From assembly GCA_000421085.1 (NCBI GenBank), contig ATWE01000025.1, forward strand, positions 1-58,405: a stretch of 58,405 nucleotides of DNA. Reading direction: 5' to 3'. Numbering within the stretch: position 1 is the stretch's first letter; every line of letters begins with the position of its first letter. This DNA is from Ensifer sp. USDA 6670. GTDB lineage: Bacteria; Pseudomonadota; Alphaproteobacteria; Rhizobiales; Rhizobiaceae. Of this stretch, positions 18,865 to 26,938 are shown one piece after another. Position numbers and translations under genes: made by a program. The notes under the pieces were generated by a model. That model was not told the origin of the DNA. It worked only from the letters and a program-made list of their open reading frames with translations, and ran no database searches.

Positions 18865-19017
18865 GGCGTTCCATGTAGGAGCCGCCTCCCCGCTTGCATG
18901 GATGCCTTGACCGCATTGAATGCGATTGCAAGTCTTTGCTGCAGCACGACGATCAAGGTGAGATATGCATTGCCTCGTCGAAACAGTGCGTCTGCATGGG
19001 CGCTCTCGCGACCGCCT

Positions 19018-19263
19018 TCAACCGCCTGCCAGCCTCGGCAGCAAATAGATTTCCGCGCCCGTCGGCAGTTCCTTCGACCAGGTGTCCCGATAGATCGTTC
19101 CGTTAATTGCGACTGCGATCCCTCGTGCCATGAGCGGCTCGAGCCGAGGGAACCGTTCGCTCAACCTTTCGAACAGTTCCCTGATATTCTTTGCCTCGAT
19201 CTCGATCTTGCTGTTGCCCTCAGCTGCCGCGGCGAGAGAGCCCCAGAGCGTGACCTCGACCAT
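19018..19263 (-). CDS. MoaD/ThiS family ubiquitin-like protein
   Basis: 81 residues with the beta-grasp pattern of MoaD/ThiS sulfur carriers: VTLWGSLAAAAEG at the start, the FERLSERFPRLEPLMARGIAVAINGTIYRD core, and a C-terminal Gly-Gly (LPRLAGG then stop) ready for adenylation and thiocarboxylation. It begins 9 bases after the stop of the molybdopterin subunit gene on the same strand, so it is probably the last gene of the molybdenum hydroxylase operon. It might supply sulfur for the cofactor of this enzyme, or be a dedicated sulfur carrier. No E1-like partner is seen nearby. Confidence 0.85.
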   Translation of the reverse strand: MVEVTLWGSLAAAAEGNSKIEIEAKNIRELFERLSERFPRLEPLMARGIAVAINGTIYRDTWSKELPTGAEIYLLPRLAGG

Positions 19264-19272
19264 CGGTCCTCC

Positions 19273-21525
19273 TTACGCATCGAGCGCTGCCAGGATCCGC
19301 GGCGGCGACATGGGAATATGCAGCATCCGCACGCCGACCGCATTGGACACGGCATTGGCCACCGCTGCAAGCGGAGGGACGATGGACGTTTCCCCGACGC
19401 CCCGAACCCCATAGGGGTGGTTGGGATTCGGAATCTCCAGGATCTGCGTGTCTATCATGGGCAGATCCGAGCACACCGGGATGCGGTAGTCGAGGAAGCC
19501 CGCATTTTGCAGCCGGCCGTCTTTGCCGTAGATATATTCTTCGTTGAGTGCCCAGCCGATGCCCTGCGCGGCGCCGCCCTGGTACTGTCCTTCGACATAG
19601 GTCGGATGCACGGCTTTGCCGGCATCCTGCACCACGGTGTAGCGCAGCACCTTGGTGGCCCCGGTTTCGGGGTCGACCTCGATATCGCAGATATGGGTGG
19701 CGAAGGATACGCCGGCGCCGTCGGCGACGATCTCACTGTGCCCCGCAATCGGGCCGCCCGTGGTGCCCGATGCCGCGGCAATCTCCTTCAGAGACAGTTT
19801 GGGAAGGTTTCCGTGCGTCTCGCCCTTGGCGACGGCATGGCCCTTTTCCCAGGTCACGTCCTCGACCGGAATGTCCCACATCTGTGCCGCCCGCTCTCGG
19901 AGAATCTTGATAGCGTTGCGGGCGGCAGAAATGGTGGCCATCGACGACGAGAACGTTCCTCGGCTGCCATCGGTCATGTCATTGTAGCCGAGACTGGACG
20001 TGTCGGCGATCACCGTTCTGACCTGCGAATAGTCGATCCCGAGCTCCTCTGCGGCCACCAGCGACAGCGATGCGCGCGAACCGCCCACATCCACCGTGCC
20101 AACCGCGAGCGATACTGTGCCATCCTTCCCGATGTTGAGATCAGTACACGTCTGGCCCCCGAAGTTGAACCAGAACCCACATGCCATGCCGCGCCCCTGG
20201 TTCTTGCCAAGGGGTGCCTTCATGTGAGGATGGTTCTTCACGGCTTCCAGTGTCGGGCCGATGCCGATCGGGCCGTAGACTGGACCGTAGGATGCCTTGG
20301 TTCCCTCCTGTGCCGCGTTCCGGATCCGGAAATCGATCGGATTCATGCCGACCTTCTTGGCAAGTTCATCGATGGCGCTTTCCACTGCAAACGCAGCCAT
20401 CGGCGCCGAAGGCGCGCGATATGCCGCGGTCTTCGGCCGGTTCACCAGCACCTCATAGCCGACCGTCCTGACATTCTCGAGCTTGTAGCAGGCGAATGCG
20501 GTCATGGCGCCAATCTCCGCCCATGCTCCGGCATAGGGGCCGCAGGAATAGCGTAGCGTCGCATCGGCGGCGATGATCGTTCCGTCCTTCAATGCGCCGA
20601 TCTTCACGTCGATCGACGTGGCGCTTGTTGGGCCGGAGGCGCGAAACACTTCGTCGCGCGTCATCACCAGCTTGACCGGCCGGCCGACCTTGCGCGACAG
20701 TGCGAGCGCGACAGGCTCGGCCCAGACATGGGTCTTGCCGCCGAAGCCTCCGCCGATTTCCGACGACGTCACGCGCAGCTTGGAGGCATCCATGCCGAGC
20801 AGTTGTGCGCAATGCTGGCGATAGACAAAGTGACCCTGGGTGCAAACCCATAGGTCCGCTGTGCCGTCCGAACTGACGCTTGCGACGCAGGCGTGAGGTT
20901 CGATATAGCCCTGGTGCGTCTGTTCGGTCTTGAATGTCCGTTCGACGACGAAATCGGCGCTTGCCATCCCGGCATCGACGTCGCCATGCCCGAACTGGCT
21001 CCGCATCAAGACATTCGAAGGGCGATCCGGCTTGGGATCGACGCCCGTTGTGAAGATCGTGTCGTTGATGAGCGGAGCATCCGGCGCGAACGCCTGGTCA
21101 ACATCGGTAACGTGCGGTAGGAGTTCGTACTCGACTTCGATGAGCTTGAGCGCCTGCTTGGCGGTTCGCGCATCGATTGCTGCCACGGCGGCCACGGCGT
21201 GACCGTCGTAGAGCGCTTTCTTGCGCGCCATGCAGTTGTCGAGAATGTCATACATCGCCGCGTCACCATCGGTGAGGTCGGGCAGGTCCGCCGCCGTCAA
21301 AACCGCCTTGACGCCTGGAAGTTGCGCGGCCTTCGACGTGTCGATCTTGCGAATGTTGGCATGAGCGTGCGGGCTGCGCAAAATCCGTCCGACCAACTGG
21401 CCGGGCATGTTGAAGTCCGCGCCGTAGCGCGCGCGGCCCGTCACCTTGTCCACTCCATCCGGCCGGATGGGTCGAGTGCCCACGGAGGAGAAGCTGCGTT
21501 TCGAGTGGCTGGGATCAAAATTCAT
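19273..21525 (-). CDS. Xanthine dehydrogenase family, molybdopterin-binding subunit
   Basis: A 750-residue large subunit of the molybdenum hydroxylase family. Order: N-terminal a/b hammerhead domain (DGVDKVTGRARYGADFNMPG), then cofactor-binding domains with SEIGGGFGGKTHVWAEP (about residues 247-265) and AYRAPSAPMAAFAVESAIDEL. The catalytic glutamate is Glu712 in GVGETSIVPPLAAV. It hydroxylates a carbon next to a heteroatom or acts on an aromatic acyl-CoA; the substrate class is not readable. It overlaps the 2Fe-2S subunit gene by 11 bases, which indicates translational coupling. Confidence 0.94.
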   Translation of the reverse strand: MNFDPSHSKRSFSSVGTRPIRPDGVDKVTGRARYGADFNMPGQLVGRILRSPHAHANIRKIDTSKAAQLPGVKAVLTAADLPDLTDGDAAMYDILDNCMARKKALYDGHAVAAVAAIDARTAKQALKLIEVEYELLPHVTDVDQAFAPDAPLINDTIFTTGVDPKPDRPSNVLMRSQFGHGDVDAGMASADFVVERTFKTEQTHQGYIEPHACVASVSSDGTADLWVCTQGHFVYRQHCAQLLGMDASKLRVTSSEIGGGFGGKTHVWAEPVALALSRKVGRPVKLVMTRDEVFRASGPTSATSIDVKIGALKDGTIIAADATLRYSCGPYAGAWAEIGAMTAFACYKLENVRTVGYEVLVNRPKTAAYRAPSAPMAAFAVESAIDELAKKVGMNPIDFRIRNAAQEGTKASYGPVYGPIGIGPTLEAVKNHPHMKAPLGKNQGRGMACGFWFNFGGQTCTDLNIGKDGTVSLAVGTVDVGGSRASLSLVAAEELGIDYSQVRTVIADTSSLGYNDMTDGSRGTFSSSMATISAARNAIKILRERAAQMWDIPVEDVTWEKGHAVAKGETHGNLPKLSLKEIAAASGTTGGPIAGHSEIVADGAGVSFATHICDIEVDPETGATKVLRYTVVQDAGKAVHPTYVEGQYQGGAAQGIGWALNEEYIYGKDGRLQNAGFLDYRIPVCSDLPMIDTQILEIPNPNHPYGVRGVGETSIVPPLAAVANAVSNAVGVRMLHIPMSPPRILAALDA

Positions 21526-22006
21526 GGTCAGCTCCTCTCATCACGCCTGCTGCGTCCTGAACGGCGCGCACGATCTTGTCGTAGCCGGTGCAACGACAGA
21601 GGTTTCCGGCAAGGCCAAAGCGTATTTCCTCTTCGGTCGGATCCGGATTCTTCGCCAGCAGATCCTTTGCCGCAATGAGGAAGCCGGGTGTGCAGATGCC
21701 ACATTGCAAGGCGGCATGCTCGAGAAACTTCTGTTGCAGCGGATGAAGCTGGTCACCCTGAGCCATGCCCTCGACGGTTTCGATGCGCCCGCCTTCCGCC
21801 TCTGCCCCAAGCACGAGACAGGAGCAGACCAGCCGATCGTCGAGAATGATGCTGCAGGCGCCGCAGTCGCCCGTTCCGCAGCCTTCCTTCGCTCCCATGA
21901 GCCCCAGGCGATCACGCAACACGTCGAGCAGCGTCTCGTCGGCGTGACAGAGAAATTCGGCGTTGTCGCTATTGATGTTCGTTGAAACTGCTATGCCTGC
22001 CATCAT
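21515..22006 (-). CDS. (2Fe-2S)-binding subunit of molybdenum hydroxylase
   Basis: 163 residues with two iron-sulfur domains. The plant-type ferredoxin cluster uses CGTGDCGAC and the following Cys in LVCSC. The second, all-helical cluster uses CGICTPGF and CRCTGYD. It passes electrons from the molybdenum site to FAD. The start is a double ATG overlapping the TGA of the FAD-subunit gene (ATGA), and the 3' end overlaps the large-subunit gene. The gene order FAD-FeS-Mo is that of many CoxMSL/XDH-type operons. Confidence 0.95.
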   Translation of the reverse strand: MMAGIAVSTNINSDNAEFLCHADETLLDVLRDRLGLMGAKEGCGTGDCGACSIILDDRLVCSCLVLGAEAEGGRIETVEGMAQGDQLHPLQQKFLEHAALQCGICTPGFLIAAKDLLAKNPDPTEEEIRFGLAGNLCRCTGYDKIVRAVQDAAGVMRGADHEF

Positions 22007-22863
22007 TTCTGTCCTGCACGCTGATAGGCGGCCAGTGCGACCCGCTTGGCCAGCACTCCCGCGACTTTCCTTCGGAATTCCACAGTGCCTCGCTTGTCGT
22101 CTATGGGACGACAGGCGCCTGAACAGACCGCGGCCAGGCGGTCAAGCGTCTTGTCGTCGACGCGCGAACCAGTGAGGATTTCGGCCGCTTCCTCGACCAG
22201 AAGCACCGTCGGCGCCGCCGCGCCAAGCGCGACGCGCGCCGATTGGACGACACCCTGATCATCAAGAGTTAGCTTCACCGCGGCACTGACCACCGCAATA
22301 TCCATCTCGGTGCGTGGCGTGAACCGTTGATAGGCGTCGCCGGAACGCGGCTGGCGCTTGTCGAGCAGAATGGCCTCAATGATCTCGCCGGGCGCAAGCG
22401 ACGTCTTGCCCGGCCCGACCGGCACCATTTCGACAGCGATCGTGCGGGAGCCGGCCGGGCCCCTGATCCGAGCCTTTGCACCGGCCGCCAACAGCGCGGG
22501 CACGCTGTCGGCCGCAGGCGATGCGTTGCAGAGATTTCCGACGATGGTGCAACGCCCCTGCACTTGCTTGGAACCGATGAGATTGGCGCCTTCCACCACG
22601 CCGGGCCACGCCCGCCGGAGCGCTGCATTCTCGCCGAGGACCGCGCAAGGCACCGCAGCGCCGATGACGAAACCATCCTCGCTTTCAGTTATGTGTCTCA
22701 GGGCGTCTATAGCTTTGATGTCGATGATGAGCTCGGGTTCGATGAAGCCCCCCTTCATTCTCACCAGCAGATCACTTCCGCCGGCCAGAACGGCTGCCTT
22801 GCCTGACGCTTCCGCCAAGAGACCAACGGCATCTTCTATTGAACTAGGACGAATATAGCGCAA
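22003..22863 (-). CDS. FAD-binding subunit of molybdenum hydroxylase (CoxM/XdhB-like)
   Basis: 286 residues if translation begins at a TTG at 22863, six bases after a strong GAGGAGG site. The frame is open further up to 22968, but those codons do not look like protein. The protein then begins MRYIRPSSIEDAVGLLAEASG, as expected for the family. FAD-binding motifs are VLAGGSDLLVRMKGG and the TIVGNLCNASPAADSVPALLA stretch. It accepts electrons from the iron-sulfur subunit and passes them on to NAD or oxygen. It is the first gene of the three-subunit operon. Confidence 0.9.
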   Translation of the reverse strand: MRYIRPSSIEDAVGLLAEASGKAAVLAGGSDLLVRMKGGFIEPELIIDIKAIDALRHITESEDGFVIGAAVPCAVLGENAALRRAWPGVVEGANLIGSKQVQGRCTIVGNLCNASPAADSVPALLAAGAKARIRGPAGSRTIAVEMVPVGPGKTSLAPGEIIEAILLDKRQPRSGDAYQRFTPRTEMDIAVVSAAVKLTLDDQGVVQSARVALGAAAPTVLLVEEAAEILTGSRVDDKTLDRLAAVCSGACRPIDDKRGTVEFRRKVAGVLAKRVALAAYQRAGQK

Positions 22864-23255
22864 AAGAACCCTCCTCTTTATGCATCGGGGCGACACGCTA
22901 AACCCGCAGACCCAAGTGTGTCGAGCGATCTTCCTCATCACGCTATGAGCTGCGCTGTTTGGTTGCAAGCCGAGTTCTCCCTTCCAGTCCGATTAGCGGG
23001 GTCCCGACGCATACATCAGCGGTCCACTCCAGGTGTCTTAATTTTCTGAATCTCCCCAACGCTAGCCTGCCTGATAGGGTATGGCACTGCGCCGGGAAGC
23101 AACGGCCAGTACCAACAGCTGAACTAAATGAAATAGCATCAACGGGAGTGTAACAAGGGCCATTCCGGCGAAAAGAAAGGCAGACCGGTCGTGTGGCTCT
23201 TGGTTCCCGACGGCCCGGAAGGCAAAAGTGGGCCTGTTTGATGCGAGGCTGGGCG

Positions 23256-23393
23256 GCCTGCAATCAGCTCGCGGATGCGCCCCGCGTAAGTGCGCCGCGT
23301 CGTCGCCCCGACCTTGAGGCCGAAGCCGCTCAGGATGCCCCGGAGGCTCATCTCGATGTCGTGAAGCTTACCCTGAATGAGTTTGCGGGCGTC
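23256..23393 (-). pseudogene. IS110-family transposase fragment
   Basis: About 46 codons read ARKLIQGKLHDIEMSLRGIL, then SGFGLKV and RRTYAGRIRELIAG. This is the central segment of IS110 transposases (pattern LL-x-x-R-x-GFGLKVG...F-x-x-R-V-R-E-L). Both ends stop matching abruptly. No terminal repeats or other transposase parts are visible, so only a splinter of the element survives. The rest of 22864-23637 contains no other recognisable gene. Confidence 0.6.
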
Positions 23394-23553
23394 AGCAGCG
23401 CCAATAGGTCTTGACGTTGCCCTTGCAGGCCATCAGCGTGTCGGCGACCTCGTCGAGTATCTTCTTGTACTCGTCGAGGTTCGAAGAGGCAGCGAAGGGT
23501 TCCCTGCCGAGTGCGAACGCGGTGCAGATCAGGATCGTGCGCTTCAGCCGCAT
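23392..23553 (-). CDS. Small hypothetical protein, possibly secreted
   Basis: A 53-codon frame beginning MRLKRTILICTAFALG and ending GNVKTYWRC, with a hydrophobic N-terminus that could be a signal peptide and an acidic helical middle (NLDEYKKILDEVADTL). It lies downstream of the DUF5054 gene and its stop codon abuts the IS110 fragment, so its 3' end may have been replaced. There is no convincing ribosome site. It may be a real small gene, a truncated one, or chance. Confidence 0.3.
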   Translation of the reverse strand: MRLKRTILICTAFALGREPFAASSNLDEYKKILDEVADTLMACKGNVKTYWRC

Positions 23554-23637
23554 CTATGTCTGGCCCTGATACGTTGCGTCGCAAAGGTCGAGCCAGTCGC
23601 CGACGGCGGGTGCCTTGGTCTTCCCATGCGCCGCCTT

Positions 23638-25581
23638 TCAACCGTTAACGCGAATGCGGAAGCGGCTCATGAAGTCGCCCCCCCACCACATCGGGAAATT
23701 GGTGCCCCATTTGTTGTTGTGGAGATTGAACGCGAGCCCTGTTTCGTAGGCCGGCGGCCTGTCGGGGAACTGCATGAAGGGCTGTCCGAGCGGTCCCGCA
23801 AGCGGCGTGTCGAGCGGTTCGATCGTGATTTCCCTGCGGCCGCCAAGCGCTGCCCGCGCGGCGAAGATCGCCTGCAACGCTCCGCCACCACGCCGTACGG
23901 TCCGCGCCGCCTCTTGCCAGAGCCCGGTTTTCAAAAAATCCCAGCCTTGGGCGCCCTCCGGCGCAATCTCCAGAAATCCCGCTTCCGGCATGCGGTTGGC
24001 GGGCTTGCCGCGCAGGATCACGGCAAGTTCCACACCGTCGCCCGTCGGCCGCACCCTATAATCCACCCGGGCGGGGGCGCCTAGCTGCTCCTGCGCTGGG
24101 CCGGAAAACCGGCAGGCGATCACAAGCCCGCCGCCATCCCTTGCGACGCCGATCAATTTCGGCCTGAAGGTCGCGGACCGCGCCGTCTGCGCTTGGCGGA
24201 GCCCCGGCTTGCCATGATCGAGGATCGCCCATTCCGGCCGTTTCGTAAGGTAGCTGTCCATGAATCGGTCCAGATCGTCGGCGTCATAGCTCTCGTAACG
24301 GTAGCCGAACAGCCGTCCGTCTCCTTCGAGCCGCCACTTGCCCACGGCAAGCGCCAGGATTTCGCCGGTCTCAGGGTCGAGTTCCGCCTCCATGCCGTCG
24401 ATCACGACCTTGCCCGTCGGCGGCAAAGGCCGGACGTCGATCGCCGCCGGCACCTCCGCCTCCCGAAGCGCCTCCTCCGCTCGTCTGCGGTCCTCTGCCG
24501 AAAGCGACTCGACAGCCTGGCCGAGATAGGCCCGCTGCTCGCCCCACGAGGCTTCCGTATAGTGGAAGCGGTAGTCATCTTTCCGCTTCACCTCGAAGGC
24601 CGGCCGGTCCCAGGCCGTTTCGTCGCGCAGGAACGTCTTGATGTCGACGCCGCAGGTGTGCTCTGCCACCAGAGTCAGCTTGCGCCCGAAATCACGCCGA
24701 GCCGGCGAAAGCCCCTCTGCCTCGAAAGTGTCGTAGAGCCGCTGCATGGCCCGAAACCGCGCGACCTTTACCGGGTCGGCGGCAGCGCCATGGATCCAGC
24801 TGTCGCCAACTTCCATGTCCACCACGGGGAACCGCTCCCGGTGCTCCCACAGAAACGCACCGTAGTCCTCAAGGGTGGCCGCGCGGATCTCTGCGTCCGA
24901 ATGCTGGTGATCCATTTCCCGCAGGACCTCCACCACCTGGTGGATCTGCTGCGGGCCGATATTGTCGCTGGTGTGGGCAAAGCTCAGGCCCACCGAAAGC
25001 CCTTCCGGCAAATGGGTGGCGCCGTAGCTTTGCTGATACATGACGACGATCTCCTCGCCGCCGGGGGCTCGCCATCGGAAGATCTCTGGGACATCCGGAG
25101 GAGGACAGGCGGTGTTGACCCCGATATGCAGGAATTTCAATCCTGCCTCAGCCATCAAAGGCACGATGCCGCGCGTATGGCCGGGCACGTCCGTCATCTT
25201 GGCGGCGATTGTCTCCATTCCAAAGCGGCGGTCGAGCTCGGCCGCGTAGGAAAGCCCGGCCCGGAAGAGCGCAGGACTCATCAGTTCCGAATGAGTCGTG
25301 AACGGCAGGCCGTGCCAGCGGATCACCCCCTTCTCGATCGCCCGTTCGAGCCGCGCCACCTCTTCCGGCGAACGCGTGTTGAGGTGGTCCCAGATGAGCC
25401 AGGCGCCCGTCGTCCAGATGAACTTCGGGTTTTGCGGATCCTCGGCATGAAAATGCTCACCCGTCGCAATCGCCTGCGGAATGAAGCGTTCGTGGTAGAG
25501 CCGCCGGACGTTTTCCGCATGGTCCGTGAAACCGATATCGAGGTGGGTCTTGAAGACCAGGTGGATGCGTCGAGCGGTCAT
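23638..25581 (-). CDS. DUF5054 protein, glycoside hydrolase 38-like fold
   Basis: A 647-residue cytoplasmic protein without a signal peptide. The N-terminus (HLVFKTHLDIGFTDHAENVRRLY, residues 7-29) has the H-x-D pattern of GH38 alpha-mannosidases. Further motifs are WTTGAWLIWDH, RWHGLPFTTHSELM and KMTDVPGHTRGIVPLMAEAG, which fit a TIM-like metal-dependent hydrolase domain, followed by beta-rich C-terminal domains. I recognise it as the DUF5054 family; its substrate is unknown, probably a glycoside imported by the neighbouring ABC transporter. The LacI gene lies 14 bases upstream on the same strand, so the pair is one transcript. Confidence 0.8.
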   Translation of the reverse strand: MTARRIHLVFKTHLDIGFTDHAENVRRLYHERFIPQAIATGEHFHAEDPQNPKFIWTTGAWLIWDHLNTRSPEEVARLERAIEKGVIRWHGLPFTTHSELMSPALFRAGLSYAAELDRRFGMETIAAKMTDVPGHTRGIVPLMAEAGLKFLHIGVNTACPPPDVPEIFRWRAPGGEEIVVMYQQSYGATHLPEGLSVGLSFAHTSDNIGPQQIHQVVEVLREMDHQHSDAEIRAATLEDYGAFLWEHRERFPVVDMEVGDSWIHGAAADPVKVARFRAMQRLYDTFEAEGLSPARRDFGRKLTLVAEHTCGVDIKTFLRDETAWDRPAFEVKRKDDYRFHYTEASWGEQRAYLGQAVESLSAEDRRRAEEALREAEVPAAIDVRPLPPTGKVVIDGMEAELDPETGEILALAVGKWRLEGDGRLFGYRYESYDADDLDRFMDSYLTKRPEWAILDHGKPGLRQAQTARSATFRPKLIGVARDGGGLVIACRFSGPAQEQLGAPARVDYRVRPTGDGVELAVILRGKPANRMPEAGFLEIAPEGAQGWDFLKTGLWQEAARTVRRGGGALQAIFAARAALGGRREITIEPLDTPLAGPLGQPFMQFPDRPPAYETGLAFNLHNNKWGTNFPMWWGGDFMSRFRIRVNG

Positions 25582-25595
25582 GCAATGCCTTTTGT

Positions 25596-26687
25596 TTAGC
25601 CCACCGTGCCGCGCACTACGAGCCGCGTGCGCACGGTTTCAGAAAGGGCTGGCGACGCCGGATCCTTGAGGCGACGCAGGATCAATCGGACGAGCGCACG
25701 GGTGCGCGCCTCGAGATCCACCTTCACGGTCGTCAGGTTGTAGCTGCGCCAGTGCGACTGGGAGATGTCGTCAAAGCCGACCACCTTCACATCCTCCGGC
25801 ACGCGCCGCTTCAGTTCGTAGCGCAGCGCGTCGAGTGCGCCGAACGCGCTCTCGTCGTTAGCGGCGAAGATGGCGTCCGCCCCCTCGCCGACCCGGAAGA
25901 GATCGAGCGTGCCGGCATGGCCCGCGTCGTAGCTGAAATCACCAGAGATGATGGTCGGCGTGGGCAAGCCTCGCCGCGCCATCAGCCTTTCCAGCGTCAT
26001 GCGGCGCGCCTGCTCGGCAAGAGAATCGCGCTTGCCGGAAAGATAGGCGATGCGCCGGCAGCCGTAGCCGGCAAGGAGCGCCACCGCTTGCTCCATGCCC
26101 TCCCACTGATCGACATCGATCCGGTCGTAGAGCGCCTCCGGTTCGGCCGCGCGCAACCCACCCACCGGCTGCTCGTCCATAAGGTAGTTCACGTAGATCG
26201 GCACGGCCCGGTCGAGGAAGCGGGTGAGGATATGCGGACGCACGTTCTCCGTGAAGGCGATCACGCTGTCCGGATTGAAGCCGCGCATGTAGGCGAGCAG
26301 CGTCTCGTCCATGCTGAAATCCGTGCGCGTCTTGAAGAGCAGCGTGGCGAAGCCTTCGGCCTGGAGAGCTGTGGTGAGCGCATCGATCTCCTGGCTTTCC
26401 CAAGGGCTGCATACATCGGGCACAATCACACCAACGAGGTGAGTGCGTCGGGTAACGAGAGCGCGCGCCGCACGATCGGGGACATAGCCGAGTTCCTCGG
26501 CGATCCTTAGGATGCTCGCCCGTTTTTCCGGCTTCAGCGGCGCGTCGGGATTGAAGGCACGCGAAACGGCGGCCCGGGAGACCTTGGCCACCTCGGCCAC
26601 CGTCTCCGCCGTGATGCGTTGCGGCGTCTCCTTAAGTTTGTTGGTCAAGGGATCGGCTTGGTTCGCGTAAACTGAAATCGTGTTCAC
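25596..26687 (-). CDS. LacI family transcriptional regulator
   Basis: 363 residues from a GTG at 26687, preceded by GGAAGGA; the frame extends 91 codons further upstream, across the intergenic operator, and those codons are not protein-like. The N-terminal helix-turn-helix is RITAETVAEVAKVSRAAVSRAFNPD, followed by the hinge helix and a sugar-binding domain (about 60-360; LVGVIVPDVCSPWESQEIDAL, VVGFDDISQSHW). It should repress the divergent ABC transport operon and its own gene in the absence of a sugar inducer. An operator-like sequence overlaps its start codon, which supports autoregulation. Confidence 0.9.
   Translation of the reverse strand: MNTISVYANQADPLTNKLKETPQRITAETVAEVAKVSRAAVSRAFNPDAPLKPEKRASILRIAEELGYVPDRAARALVTRRTHLVGVIVPDVCSPWESQEIDALTTALQAEGFATLLFKTRTDFSMDETLLAYMRGFNPDSVIAFTENVRPHILTRFLDRAVPIYVNYLMDEQPVGGLRAAEPEALYDRIDVDQWEGMEQAVALLAGYGCRRIAYLSGKRDSLAEQARRMTLERLMARRGLPTPTIISGDFSYDAGHAGTLDLFRVGEGADAIFAANDESAFGALDALRYELKRRVPEDVKVVGFDDISQSHWRSYNLTTVKVDLEARTRALVRLILRRLKDPASPALSETVRTRLVVRGTVG
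26673..26686. promoter_or_regulatory. LacI-type operator overlapping the regulator start
   Basis: TGAA-N6-TTCA is read here (TGAAATCGTGTTCA), an imperfect palindrome that shares spacing and central CGTG with the stronger operator at 26833. It covers the GTG start of the LacI gene, so binding would block the regulator's own expression. Confidence 0.55.
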
Positions 26688-26832
26688 TCCTATCCTTCCG
26701 CAGCGAGCTTGGGCGGTCAAGCCCCTGTACAGGAAATTCCGCGAGAATGCCCCGGCTCTGAGGGAACTTCGATCGAATACCGCTCGCTCCGCGCCCGCCA
26801 GCAATGAATTCGGTTCGCTTCGGGTTGACGCC

Positions 26833-26854
26833 AAAGTGAAAACGTGTTCACTTT
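26833..26854. promoter_or_regulatory. LacI-type operator upstream of the ABC operon
   Basis: A 22-base near-perfect palindrome, AAAGTGAA-N6-TTCACTTT, with spacer AACGTG. It lies 84 bases before the solute-binding protein start and 145 bases from the LacI start. The half-site and central CG step are typical of LacI/GalR operators. Together with the site at 26673, it would allow looping repression. Confidence 0.75.
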
Positions 26855-26938
26855 TTCCGGCAGAGATGACGGCCATGCAGCCGCCTCTCGTTGGCCGCGG
26901 GGAGCCGGCCGAACAATCGCGAAGGGAGGAAAATCGCG

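Noticed and set aside
18898..20556. Long plus-strand ORF (552 codons) opposite the molybdopterin subunit gene
   Set aside because: It is antisense to a gene with clear family motifs, has no family resemblance and arises from the high-GC third codon position of the true gene.
24193..25599. Plus-strand ORF of 468 codons
   Set aside because: It is antisense to the DUF5054 gene and shows no motifs.
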